The notes under the pieces were generated by a model. It made no database searches and was not told the origin of the DNA. It saw nothing but the letters and a program-made list of their open reading frames with translations. The translations under genes were made by a program, and so were the position numbers. A stretch of DNA of 64,000 bases from Tetrapyrgos nigripes (Eukaryota; Basidiomycota; Agaricomycetes; Agaricales; Campanellaceae), in NCBI GenBank assembly GCA_013368315.1, contig JAACJM010000086.1:62001-126000 (forward strand), given 5' to 3'. Below, one piece after another: positions 45,134 through 56,123 of this stretch (position 1 is its first letter; each line of letters opens with the position of its first letter).

Positions 45134-48100
45134 ATGTCCTCCGACCCCCTACCTGCGAATGAAGCAGAACTTTTGACCGCCTTGGGTGGTCTGCCCTATC
45201 TCAAGCGACATAAATATGCTGTTCGTCTCGCAAGACAGCATGCAGCCAATCCAGCATTAATCTCCCTGATCCGTGAACTCCTCCAGACGTCCCCTCTGTC
45301 ATCAACAGTCCCGTTTCACAATCAAACATCATCATCAGACTCCGACGATATGATTGTTGATGAGCCAAAGACTCATGTCACCATCGAGCTCCAGTTTCCG
45401 CAGTCCAACGCGTCGAAACGTTTCGTCCAAAGAGAGTTGGGATTGACGATAGCTGCTGTAATTGGAAAAGACGCGTTACCGATCTTTGCCGAAGCGCTCA
45501 TCCATCCTTCAGACGCTGGCCGGCGAAAAGCGATTGGACCGTTTGTCACGCACGCTAGCGACGATGAGGTAGTGGAAGTCTACAATCGCTGCGTTCCTGC
45601 AGTCCAGGCGCAGATTGCCGAAAAGTTGGATCGTCGTGAAGAAGTTAGGAAGCGATTGGGTCTGCCTGGCCTTGTGAGGGAATCCGCAGAACCTGCCATC
45701 GTCACTCTGGAACGAGAACTGAAAGAATGCGAAGAGGAGCAACGGGCTGGAATATGGGCGAAGTCAATGTGTGTTTTCTCTTTTTTGCCTGTCCTTTCAA
45801 TCTTCTGATCTCGATATCTCAGAGTTCTTTCTGTTTGGCCTCATCGGCATCTGAGCGACCCGAAGCTTGTTCCTCGAGACTCTATGCATAACCTCGCTGA
45901 GCACCTGTTTAATCTCGCCGAGCGCTACCCTATTCCCGTCACACGCAAAGACATTCCCACCACGTATACCCTACCCCAACCCCTGATCGACAGGCTAGGC
46001 AGTCTCTACGTCTGCGACCTCGAACGAGCCGTCCAACTTGTTCGAAGATATTGCCATGCTGTCGATCCTGAGCAGAAAGGAAGGGATGTGCTCTCCATAC
46101 CCAGCACTTTCAACGCCGGGAAGAAAGGACAGCCTTTCTGGTCTCGAGTTTCTCTTGAGAAGCAAATGGCCATCGCTGAGCCGTTTTTGACCAACCTGGT
46201 TGAAACTAACGACGGCGCCTTACTCAAGAACGGTCAGCTTCACCAATCCGGTGTGCTGAGCTACTTCCGTTGGCCTGTCATTCGCTCGGTTGTTTCTAAA
46301 GCTCTACCATTTCTTGTCTCGGATAAAATCACTGAGCAAGAACGGAAGAAGGTCTGGCAGTTCGTTTGCACAGGGGCTGAGGAATTCGAGTCGCGTCTTT
46401 GGACAGTAGCATCGGTGGACAAGGAAATCAAACGTCAGCACCAGACAGAGATGGAGGACCCTCTACTACAGCTTATTCTTCGTTTTGCTGAATTGCTTTT
46501 GGATTGTTTCCGGCGAACGGAGAAGAATGACGAGGAAATGGTCAAAAAACTCCGCCTCTTTCTCTATGGTAGCCGTTACTTTGAACTTTTCATCACCTAC
46601 CCGACGATTGCCCGTGCGTTGTATGAAAGGATAGCCGGCGTCTTCTCCATGACTCAAGTCTCGAAAGACGTGCTGTCTGCCGTGGCTAGGGACTTCTTCA
46701 ACGCTTTGAAGCGTAAAGTTCCGTTGGTTTTCGATATTCCAGATAATGGATATGTACAACCATACTCCAACATCCCACAGACCAATAACGACGACGTCTT
46801 CGAGGTGCTACTCAACTTGAAACCACCTCCAGAGATGCTCCAGGAATCGACTTATACCTCGAATCTGGATCTTAGTCCCGCTCAGAAGGAACGTGTCTGG
46901 AACATCATTAATGACCCCGAGCTCATCATGGAACACCTGTTTTCTGAACGGGGAGAAGCCTCTGTTCAGGCGATCATCAACATCGGCATACTCTCTCCTT
47001 CCCCTGCAGCACGCCAACCCATCATTTCGGCTCTCTTGCTCGAGGAAACGACGTACGGAATTCGTCCGTGGTTGTATACAGAATGCGACATCTCTGACCC
47101 CGAAAACCGGTCTGCTTTACAAAAGTTGACCTATACTCGTGTCTTTGGCGAAAGGCTCCAGTATTATCGCGCGTTGATCGATGCCACAAACAAGTCTCAG
47201 AGCGTGCAAGAGTGGATTAAAACACTGAAGTGGTTCATTCCGAGGACGAAGAACGAGATTGTTGCAGATGCTGAAAACTTGATCGGACTATTTCCTTCGG
47301 TGGAGAAGATGGTGTATATGTTTAGGCAGGCGAATGACGATGAAGCAAAAGAGCTGGTGGAGCTGTATCTTGGTTGGGAGAAGCAGAACAATGAAAATGT
47401 TAGCGTGGTGTGTAAATCTTCATGTTTACTTTTTCCGAAACTTTGCTGACTATTACTTTTTTCTTCGACATTCTACAGAACTCTGCATTGCGGAAACACT
47501 TGATGGAAATCTCCCAGACCTGTCTTCATCTCTTCTCTGGCGACGTATTTAATCCATTCTTCCAATTTGGGCTGGACCTCCCTTGGGTCAGGATTCTGAA
47601 CGACAAAGGACTAGCTAGTGCTAGAAAGGCCTATTACCTCGCCTTCCCCCCCTACAATCCCGAATGTGATCGTGACCACGAAGAAGACGAGACCGCCCGG
47701 CGCAAGTTCATGAAGTCTGTTGATCTGAAGCTTGGAAGACCCGGGTATTGGCGTATACAAGACGAGGAGAAATTTGTTGAGAAGGTGTACGAGCAGTACG
47801 AGAAAATATTTGGCGATCAGTCGTTCCCGGAAAGCTCTTCCCATCTTTCCTTCGTTCAGAATATGATCAAGATTTTGGGGTTGCGTTGGGAGAAGGTTCC
47901 TAGGCTGGTGCAGGTGCTACATCAACAGATGGATGTCGTTCGTCGGATGATGGGAAGTGGGGATAAACCCGCCAACTGGGACGGCCCCAATGTTGACCCT
48001 CAACTGAAGGATGCACTCGCCTTTGTCAGATTGTTGAAGGATCAATACAGGTTCCGTACTGGCGGTAAAAAGCGTGGTACCGAACAGCCGTCGTGGTGGA

Positions 48101-51100
48101 AGGAGTTTAGGGACTTGAGATTGCTGTCTTCTGAAGCCATGCTCGAAGTTGAAGATAGGCGGAAAGAATGTTATCGCAAGGGCAAGGTGGATCGCAATGT
48201 GTTGGGCCCGCTGGTTGAGCAGCTCGTTGGGATTCACCACACTGCGGTTTATATTCCCTTTGTTCGGAACCACCTTATGCAGGTCCGGCAGGATCTCATC
48301 GAAGATAGCCATATTCTTGAGGCAAGGGAAGGTAGTTTCAATGATGATGTCGCAGAGGATGAGGAGCCAATACCACCAACGTGGGACTTGACGGCGTCGA
48401 GGAGATTATTCCTTCACCAATGCGAAGTCTTTGCTAAAAGGCTTCGGGAGGTCATTCACTCAGAAGACACACCGTTGAAACAACGCGTTGCTGCAGCAGA
48501 GCAGTTCACGAAACTTCCAACGACTACGATCCACGAGCTTGCGACGCTTTTAACAGAGGAACTAAACCCACGTATCTGGGAAGCTATCTTGATGTTCCTT
48601 CCCCACCTCGATGAACCTCCTGCTGGAATTCAGTTCTTGTTGGCACCTGTCTTTTTGGATGGCGATTTTGCAAGGACGGCTATATTTGGAGTCAAGAGGA
48701 GTCTGCAGTACGTGAAAGCGGCCGCAGCTGCTGAGATATTAGCAGATACCTTCCCTCAAGAGAAGTCGAAACGACAGCTTAAAGTCACTGTTGCGAAAGA
48801 AGTAGCCAGAGCACTTTGTGAATATGCCGAGCTCCCCGGTGTGCAGGACGTAGTCGGGCATTTGTGGAATAGGAAGCTTCATCCAGATGGTGAGAGAGAT
48901 ACATATTACTTTCCAGATTTTATGACACTCATTTATTTTTTACAGTCCGTGTTACATTGTTGCAATCCATTCTACCCTTGCTAGACTCTCCGCGAGAGCA
49001 GTTTGCGTGGTCGCTCATCCTCGACGCTGTCAGCAATCCCAAACTTCAGCTGGACGATACCCTTTATGCCCTCCTCGCTGTCGCACCTTCCAAACCCGAA
49101 CCTCATAATGATGACATCGTCAATGATGCTCTCGATCTTCCGACAGTCCTGGAAGCCATGTCCACTGTTACCATTCCTGATCGCTGCTGTGACAAGTATC
49201 TGGAAGAGGTCTTGTGGCCCCTTGCACGTCTGAAGCAGTATGAAGATATAGAGTCCATGTCTAAACATGATGTGGAGCAGCTGAAGGAGAGGATTTCCTA
49301 CATTCGTTCGGGCGCATATCGCGATATCTTCGACAGATTCCTTACTACACAGAACGCAACGAAATTCGCGCAGCGTGCCGTCGAAGACATCACTCACGCT
49401 AAGGTCCCCGGAGAGTCTACTGCAGATCCTGATCACATATCGGATGTCTGCCCTTTCTGTGCTGCTTCAAAATGGATTGTCAATCCTCTGGATTGCCCTA
49501 GAGTGTTTATCTTCCTGGCAAACTCTATAGGACACTGTTGCGCCAGGGATCCCTTGGCATGGAGCTCGCTCGTCGGTGTCGTAGACTCTTTGGCTGCTTT
49601 CGTTGCGCAGATGAAGGATCACCCAACCAGTTCTGGTATACTAGCTCACAGCTGGTTAGAGTCGTTGAATCTGGATGTGAATTTCCGTTTTGAAAATCCT
49701 CCTCACATCCGTAAAAGAGTGACGCACGATCGGCTAATGCTGCTTCAGCCGCTGAAGAAACGCGGGATTTTGGACCGGTTCCCTCACATACCACTTGGCC
49801 GTCGCATAAACCTCTTTAGAGATGGTGCCAAGCGAGCTAATGCTGACAATGTCGAGGCCGAAGGTGGTACCTTGATCGAAGAAATTGTCACCCTGGCCCA
49901 GAGCTTCGTTCTCGACCTATCTCAAACCACAGAACGTGTCAGGGCGGTTCTTGAAGTATGCCCGCCCAATGCGATGTCGTCTCTTCGTACTAAAATCTTG
50001 GATGGCGCGTTGGGGGTGGCAGAGTCCTCCTGGTCGCTTCAGATTAAGATGAAGGCATTGGGGAACTGTTTCGAGCACAGCGAGCAGCATGCTCGGTCTC
50101 TGTCATCATTCCTTGCCCACGTCGCCACGAACGAACCCTCTTTCTATCGGGCTCAATGGAACTCTTTCGCAACTCTGATACACCGTCATTTGTCCCACAA
50201 AGACTACAAAGCTGGTATCATTTCCAGTATCTACTCAATCTTGATCAACCCGGTTCTGGAACGTGACGCACCCCGCACCTGTGATAGGCTAGTCCTGGAT
50301 TACTTGTATGAGAGAGTGTCCTCTCAGTTTTGTTCAAACTCAATGGATTGGGTGTTGCAGAGAATCCATGATTTGCTCCTCGCTGCAAAGAATGATGATC
50401 CCTCTTCCGTTCGGCAAGCAGTTCTATTCAGCAAAGAGCTAATGACCTATGTCTCTGTACCCGAGAAGAAACATTTGTCTCTGGCTCATTGCATGATTGC
50501 TGAGTCAGTGTATTTCGGCACGGTCTCAAATCTCAACCTGAAGGAATGGACGAGGGATGATGCTTTGGAACCCATCATCAGCTACCCATACTTCTCCTCC
50601 ATTGATGATAGTGATGATAGTGATGATAACGGTGGTGATATCGAGGACCGTAGCGGTAAATCTACCGTTCCTGCATTGGAGGCGATGTATGAGGCGCGTA
50701 AAGCGGATTTAGGGAAGAGACTGCTGAAATCGCAAACGACGAAGACGAATGCTTCCTCGGCAACCTTGGCCGTCCTGATCCAGTTATACGACTTCTACCC
50801 CAAGTTAGCCATAGCCCACCCCTCCTTGTTCTTTTCTTGCTTCTGTCTTTCATGCAGCTCTCCCGACATGCTGGATTCCTCCCAGAAACTTGCCGACTTG
50901 CTCAAGAGTGTGCTTCAGGCCAGCAGGGAGTCAGAGAGTGGTAGCAACTGGGGATGGGTTCCTCCACCTTCGCTCGCGCTATCTTTTGCTCGAAAAATGC
51001 TCACAGATGCTCCGGAGGAAATTTCAGATATTTCTTTGGACGAGAACTGGATAATTGGGCCTATTCGTGCGAAATTGCTTGCCGTGGATCTGTTGACTTG

Positions 51101-51335
51101 GTGGAGGCAATATTACGAAGACACAGTGGGCAGAGATCCATTCATGCCATCTGTGCTTAGTGTAGAGAGGGGTGACAGACTGATGCAAGAGTACGAGGAC
51201 CTGAAGTTGTTGGCATGGAAAGATGAGAAGCTCGCTGTCCGGAATGCTGCAATGAAACCCGCGCAGCGAGGACGTACTTACCCTTTGAGAGGAAGAGGTA
51301 TTAGAGGACGCCGTGGAAGAGGCCGTGGATTTTAA
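45134..51335 (+). CDS. 2,006-aa protein of unknown function with RG-rich C-terminus
   Basis: I do not recognise a named family. Four exons, 45134-45768, 45823-47407, 47479-48889 and 48946-51335, join in correct phase to encode 2,006 aa. The start MSSDPLPANE follows ACCACC, a good initiation context; an in-frame ATG at 45098 would add 12 residues. Apart from an acidic, Ser-rich loop (about residues 75-90), a D-rich insert near DDSDDSDDNGGD and the tail, the protein reads as amphipathic helices in repeated blocks, such as VARDFFNALKRKVP, AAEQFTKLPTTTIHELATLL and QVRQDLIEDSHILEA, suggesting an alpha-solenoid scaffold. The last 25 residues (RGRTYPLRGRGIRGRRGRGRGF) form an RG/RGG-like tail of the kind that binds RNA and is arginine-methylated. 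It is likely a conserved basidiomycete gene; solenoid and RNA contact are inference. Confidence 0.85.
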
Positions 51336-51363
51336 TCTAAGTATACGACATTGTGACTGGCTA

Positions 51364-51462
51364 TTGTACGAGGACTTGAAGTTGTTGGCATGGAAAAGAT
51401 CAGGACCTCGCCGTCCGCAATGCTGTGATGAAGGTTTACACCCCGAAAGACTTGGCACTCCT
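51364..51462 (+). repeat. Degenerate tandem copy of the preceding gene's 3' end
   Basis: Thirty bases past the stop codon, the sequence TACGAGGACTTGAAGTTGTTGG opens a segment matching 51188-51285 in the last exon (TACGAGGACCTGAAGTTGTTGG). It continues GCATGGAAA and later CCGTCCGCAATGCTG against CTGTCCGGAATGCTG. It has lost the reading frame by small indels and now lies in the 3' UTR. A local duplication of about 175-bp spacing is inferred. Confidence 0.75.
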
Positions 51463-51615
51463 CTCATAGCTATGAGGTCTGGTCCAAGTGAACCGCAAGA
51501 GAGTAAGACGAAAAGAATGTAAAGAATTATATTCATAGTAGGCTGATGCGTTCTGGGAAATTTGTACTTGTAGAAATACATCTGTATCAGTCCAGGAATT
51601 GATGACCAAAAACTA

Positions 51616-52277
51616 TCAGCCTCCGGCTCCACTGGCTCCTGCTGCTGCTGCTGCTCCACTGCTACGCGCACGCTGGCGGCGCTTCTGTACCATGTAGATG
51701 AGTGTGGCCACAACCTCGTCCACCACAGGAAGGCCTTGTGGTAGAACAGTAAGTTTGGGTGGACGCTTTTTCGAGAAGAATCCCCTGGAGCCAGAATCGT
51801 AGCTTGCGATCATTTCAGAACCATGTTTGGAATACAGCTAGCGAACATCCATGGTCTGTCAAAATCTGAGCCGGTCAGACACAAATAAAGACATACCACG
51901 AAATGCCCCGACTTGTGTTTCCATTTGTACGAGTGTCTATCAGACGCAGTGAATACTTCTGACCTGTATGGCATGCGAGAGGAAAAAGCATTTCAGTCAA
52001 AAGTTTCATACACAAGGAAGACCACACTGACGACGAAAAGACCTTCAGCTTGTTTCTGTGTGGTGTGAGCGAGTGACCTCCAACATTGACAATGTCTCTG
52101 CTCCATCCGTTTAGCTCAACATGCCCCATTTCTTTTTCACCAAAATGGGAGGTTTTATGGATCTTGGTTTTGCGACCAGAGAGACCCTTGGATCGAGAAA
52201 TGGCATGGTATATGGTCTTCCAGTTGGATCGAGAAAGGCAGCGTTGGAGACATCGCGTTCAGAGAGAGTTAGTTCCA
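51616..52277 (-). CDS. DUF6593 domain protein
   Basis: A small agaricomycete protein of unknown function. The start MELTLSERDVSNAAFLDPTGRPY is typical of the DUF6593 N-terminus. A second segment reads RKTKIHKTSHFGEKEMGHVELNGWSRDIV, then SEVFTASDRHSYKWKHKSGHF with the family's YKWK signature. The last exon (GFFSKKRPPKLTVLPQGL, EVVATLIYMVQKRRQRAR) has the C-terminal strand-helix unit, followed by an Ala/Gly tail and a stop at 51616. Between GRPYT and the second segment the frame changes: CCATGCCAT at about 52203 looks like a five-base local duplication whose removal gives GRPYTISRSKGL in frame. Either a nearby splice was missed or the gene is frameshifted. Confidence 0.7.
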
Positions 52278-53490
52278 TGAGACTTTGACCCCAGTCAACG
52301 AGAACAGCGATTAAATACTGCTTCATTGACCTTCTCGCTTGTAAAGTTGTGGAACTGTGGAAACAATGGGCATCATAATGACGTTCCTGCCATTCAAAGA
52401 ATTGTTCCGGATCCCTTGATGCGGAGTGTGATGCCTAAGGAAAATCGAGTTTAGTGGATGAGCACGAGCGCATGGTACTACTCACATGAAGAACAAAAAC
52501 CATGTCAAATCAGGCAGTAGATCCGGATCTTTGAAGTTGAAATGTCTTGCATTTGAAATCGATGCTGGAAAAAATTGCACACGACTCTTTCAAAATGCGA
52601 CCCTGAATTGCTCAGCTTGAGTACTAGAAGAACAAAACGTGTGCAACTTAACAGGCGTACCACAGGTCACTAAGAAACTTGGGCGTTAGATAGAGAGTCA
52701 CGAACTGTGTTGGGCAATACTCGCCTTGAGCCTATCCAATCCAATATTGACTACCACTGCCAGCTCAGGTCTAGAAGCTAGTCACAACGGTCCTGCAAAC
52801 GTTGAACGTTGAACGTTTATAACTAAATCCCGGACGTAAGGATTTGGATGATGTATGTAGGGCTGGTTCCAGAGTATTCTTTTTGTTCTGGGTGTAATCC
52901 CTAAGTATTTGAGCCTGATGAGGTTTCTAGTCGATATCCCACACATGAAGAGAGCAATATAAGAAGACTGGCAATTGGCAGTCAGTTAGCCGGCTATGGT
53001 GGTAGTTGTCAGACAACCGACACGCGCTAACCGAGTCGCGTCTGGTGCACGCTGATTTTTTTTTCTTCACTTTAGGTCAAGATCGTCGAGTTTTGAGTTG
53101 AAAACGAGTAAAAAAAATAGTGACATGTACACAGGTGGTTAAGAAGTAAAGTATTCAAACTATATACCAAAAAGGATAATGAATCATACATATATGCAAA
53201 AATGCCCTACATAATTACAACTGCGACTACAGATTGGTGTGAAGGATATAAGGTATTCATCATAGCCATAATGTGTTCATGCATGCTTCGTATTCATATG
53301 TGGTTGCTGATGGACTGACGCCATGCCCGACCCGCAAGTCGGACAGGCAGACAGCAAGTACACAGATTCGGAAGAAATCCGATCAAGACTGAGACCTGAG
53401 AAGAGGTACGAGTGGACAAGGTCCTCCACATGCCACAGCCTCAAGCCCATAACTCCTCTCCAGCTAGCGAGCTCCAAGAGAACCAATCGC
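52278..53490. other. Intergenic region
   Basis: About 1.2 kb between the DUF6593 start and the shugoshin stop. No supported gene, transposon or RNA gene was seen. A short run GTTGAACGTTGAACGTT near 52798-52815 is a trivial tandem repeat. Confidence 0.4.
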
Positions 53491-55587
53491 TCAGACTGCC
53501 AAACTGTGTCTCCTCCCGACAACATCATCCTCGTATCCACTAGAGACACTCCCAGCATGTCTTCCTCGATTCCCCCTCTCACCAACATTCACATTGGCCC
53601 AAGCAGCACTACCGCCTTTGGTGCTGCTGCTACCAGCGGGCACCCACTCGGCATCAGCATCAGCACCATCATCATAGTCGTCTGGATCGTCATCTTGGAC
53701 TTCACGATACGACTTGACTTGGGACTTTTTGCGTTTGGAGGACGTTGACGAGGATGAGCTGGAGACTATATTTGATGAGGAAGGAGGAAAAGAGTCTCGG
53801 GGTACGCTGCTTGAAGACAGCGGTCTAGAAGGAGGTAGTAAAACACGAGATGGGTCGGTGGACCGTGGCCGTTCACGCTCTTCGACTGACGAACGGGGAG
53901 GGGCATCAGTATCATCATCGGTATCTCGTTCACGTCTGCGGTCTGGATCCTGGACGTTATTCCGATGACTGCTGCTGCTGATGCTGGTATTGGCGTTGGT
54001 ACTGGACAGAGCAGCAGCTGCAGATGTACGTTTCCGGGGAGCAGCTGTGGATGTTCCGGTTTCAGAGTCGGGTTTGCGCATTTTTCTGAGAGATCAAGAA
54101 GTTCAGTCGAGGCTTGAGTATGTTGAAGAGTAAATAACTCACGTATTGAGCTTAGGTTCAGCATAATTGACGCTCTTGCGAGTTCTTCGTTCCCTACCAG
54201 CGGTTTGAGCAGGTTCAGATTCTGGTTCTGGTTCCGGTTCGGGAGTGGTAGCCAGCAGCGGTGGACTCGAAGACGGTTGCGGTGTCGGCAGGTAAGTCGA
54301 ACGCGGTGGTGACTCTGATAGGAATTGTCTTGTTTTAGTAGCAGGTGTTGGAGCCAGTTCCACCTCAGAGATGACTGAAGAGTGATGTTAGTTGACGAAA
54401 CATGAGGAAGTGAGGGTAAACTGACCTGCAGCATCAATAGGCGATGGAGCCGCTCGACTGCGAGGAGAGTTTGTGACGTCCTTTAATTTAAGCTTCTTTC
54501 CATCGGATATATGACCATTGGCTTCGTCTCGCAACTTCTTCCGTACAGACACATTGCCCGCGTCTGAGTCCCTTTCTTTCTCTTTGCTCTTTGCTTTTCT
54601 CTTCTCTTTCCTAGCAACGCTATCCGACTCCTCTTCTGTTGCTGTCCGGACATCCTCCCCGTTAACGGCTTGCATTTCCTCCTCTTCAGCGAGACCAGCC
54701 TCTCGCCTATCAGATGATCCAAACGCTGGACTAGGAGGTCTGCCTGCTGACGAAGACTCCTCTTGAATGAAGCGAGTGTCTATGGTCAACAGACCACTCT
54801 GCCTTCGCATGGGCTTGCGCTTGCCGACTGTCACGAGGTCAATTTCTGGCGGCGGCGAAGAGATGCGTGTTGGCAAGGGTAACCTAGACGCAGACAAGCG
54901 ATTTGACTTGTGTTTGCGCTTCTGACTGAGCCCCTCTTCCTCGTCCGAGGTAGGAGTAGGTTCATCATCTTCGTAGATATTGGGTATCGTCGGTGCCCGC
55001 ACCAGTCTAGGTGATATTGGACTAGAGTCTGCATTGGGTGCTGGTCGTTGGGTAGCGCGAGGTATGGGTGGTGTAGATGATGGAGTAGTGGAAGGGCTAA
55101 TCCTGAGCTCTTGTCGAAGATGATGTAGTCGTTTAGTGAACCCAAGGGCCTGTCGAAGTAAAGAATGTTAGTGGATTATTATGGTGAGTGGTTTAAATTG
55201 CGCACTAGAGATTCTGCTTCTTCAATTATCTGTCTTGATTTTGTACGCTCGCGTCTCAATTCCAGAGCTATCGTGTTCTTCTCCGTGAGCAGCCGCAGAT
55301 TTTCCGTCTCTAAAAATGAGATTCGCGCGTTCTGTTCTTCAATCCGAACGCTCAGGGTCGAGTTTAGTCTGTCCCTAGAGTCAACCGCAGTTTCAGGAAG
55401 AGATAAGAGAGACATACTTGGTGATATGTTTATTGGCCAGCAGAAACTTCTTCTTAACTGTCATAAACGCTATCGTCAGTACCGAAAAAGTGTCAAATGT
55501 CTGTGGTTGACAACGCACAATTTTCAAACTCGAACAAGGCATCGGTCTGCCTTGAATCAAGAGATACACGCGACTCCCTTCTGCTCA
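53491..55587 (-). CDS. SGO1: Shugoshin (centromeric cohesin protector)
   Basis: Shugoshin recruits PP2A to centromeres and protects cohesin during meiosis and mitosis. The ATG at 55585-55587 begins MSRRESRVSLDSRQTDALFEFEN; after a short intron comes KKKFLLANKHITK and then the diagnostic N-terminal coiled coil (STLSVRIEEQNARISFLETE, LRLLTEKNTIALELRRERTK). A long disordered region follows, rich in Ser, Pro and Glu, with KEKRKAKSKEKERD. The C-terminal SGO motif is RRTRKSVNYAEPKLNTKMRKP, split by an intron at about 54082-54138; it binds phosphorylated H2A. The protein ends RRHSLAV with TGA at 53491. All three hallmarks (N-terminal coiled coil, basic SGO motif, RRHS end) are present, and no frame break was seen. 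Confidence 0.92.
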
Positions 55588-56123
55588 TATCCTCCGGCGA
55601 CGACGAGGGGGCTCTGGACACTGCAAACGTTGATGATGGAGAGAAAACAAGCGTGCGGCAGTCAACCAGTGCACGCGCTGAAGCCGGTCACGTGGACCAC
55701 ACCATCTAGCCTCTCCTGGTCAACGCTTGCCTTCTTCGATGCCTTCTCCGTGTGTCTTACTGTTCCACCATCAGTCGCTTTATTATAGAACTGGAGAAAC
55801 CCGCGAGAGTTATACGTTCTTCCTGTCTTTACAATCTACACGTGTCGGTCCCGAGGTCTGAAGTTGGCAGATCTAGTATCATCTGCCTCGCCTTATGCTC
55901 TGCAAGTCAACCACAAGTTCCGTCTTGTGTCCCCAATGTTGTCGTCAAGCCAAGAACGGAAACAATGTAACATTCGTACGTAGAGTGTCTTTCCTATTGG
56001 ATACGATACATTAAACACCCCCCCCTCCTCTTGCGAAAAAGAGTTGTGTGAAGAACAGCCGCCTTCTGGGACACGCGGAATGTCCCGAATTCCATACACA
56101 CACGTCCTACTTCCAATACCGTC

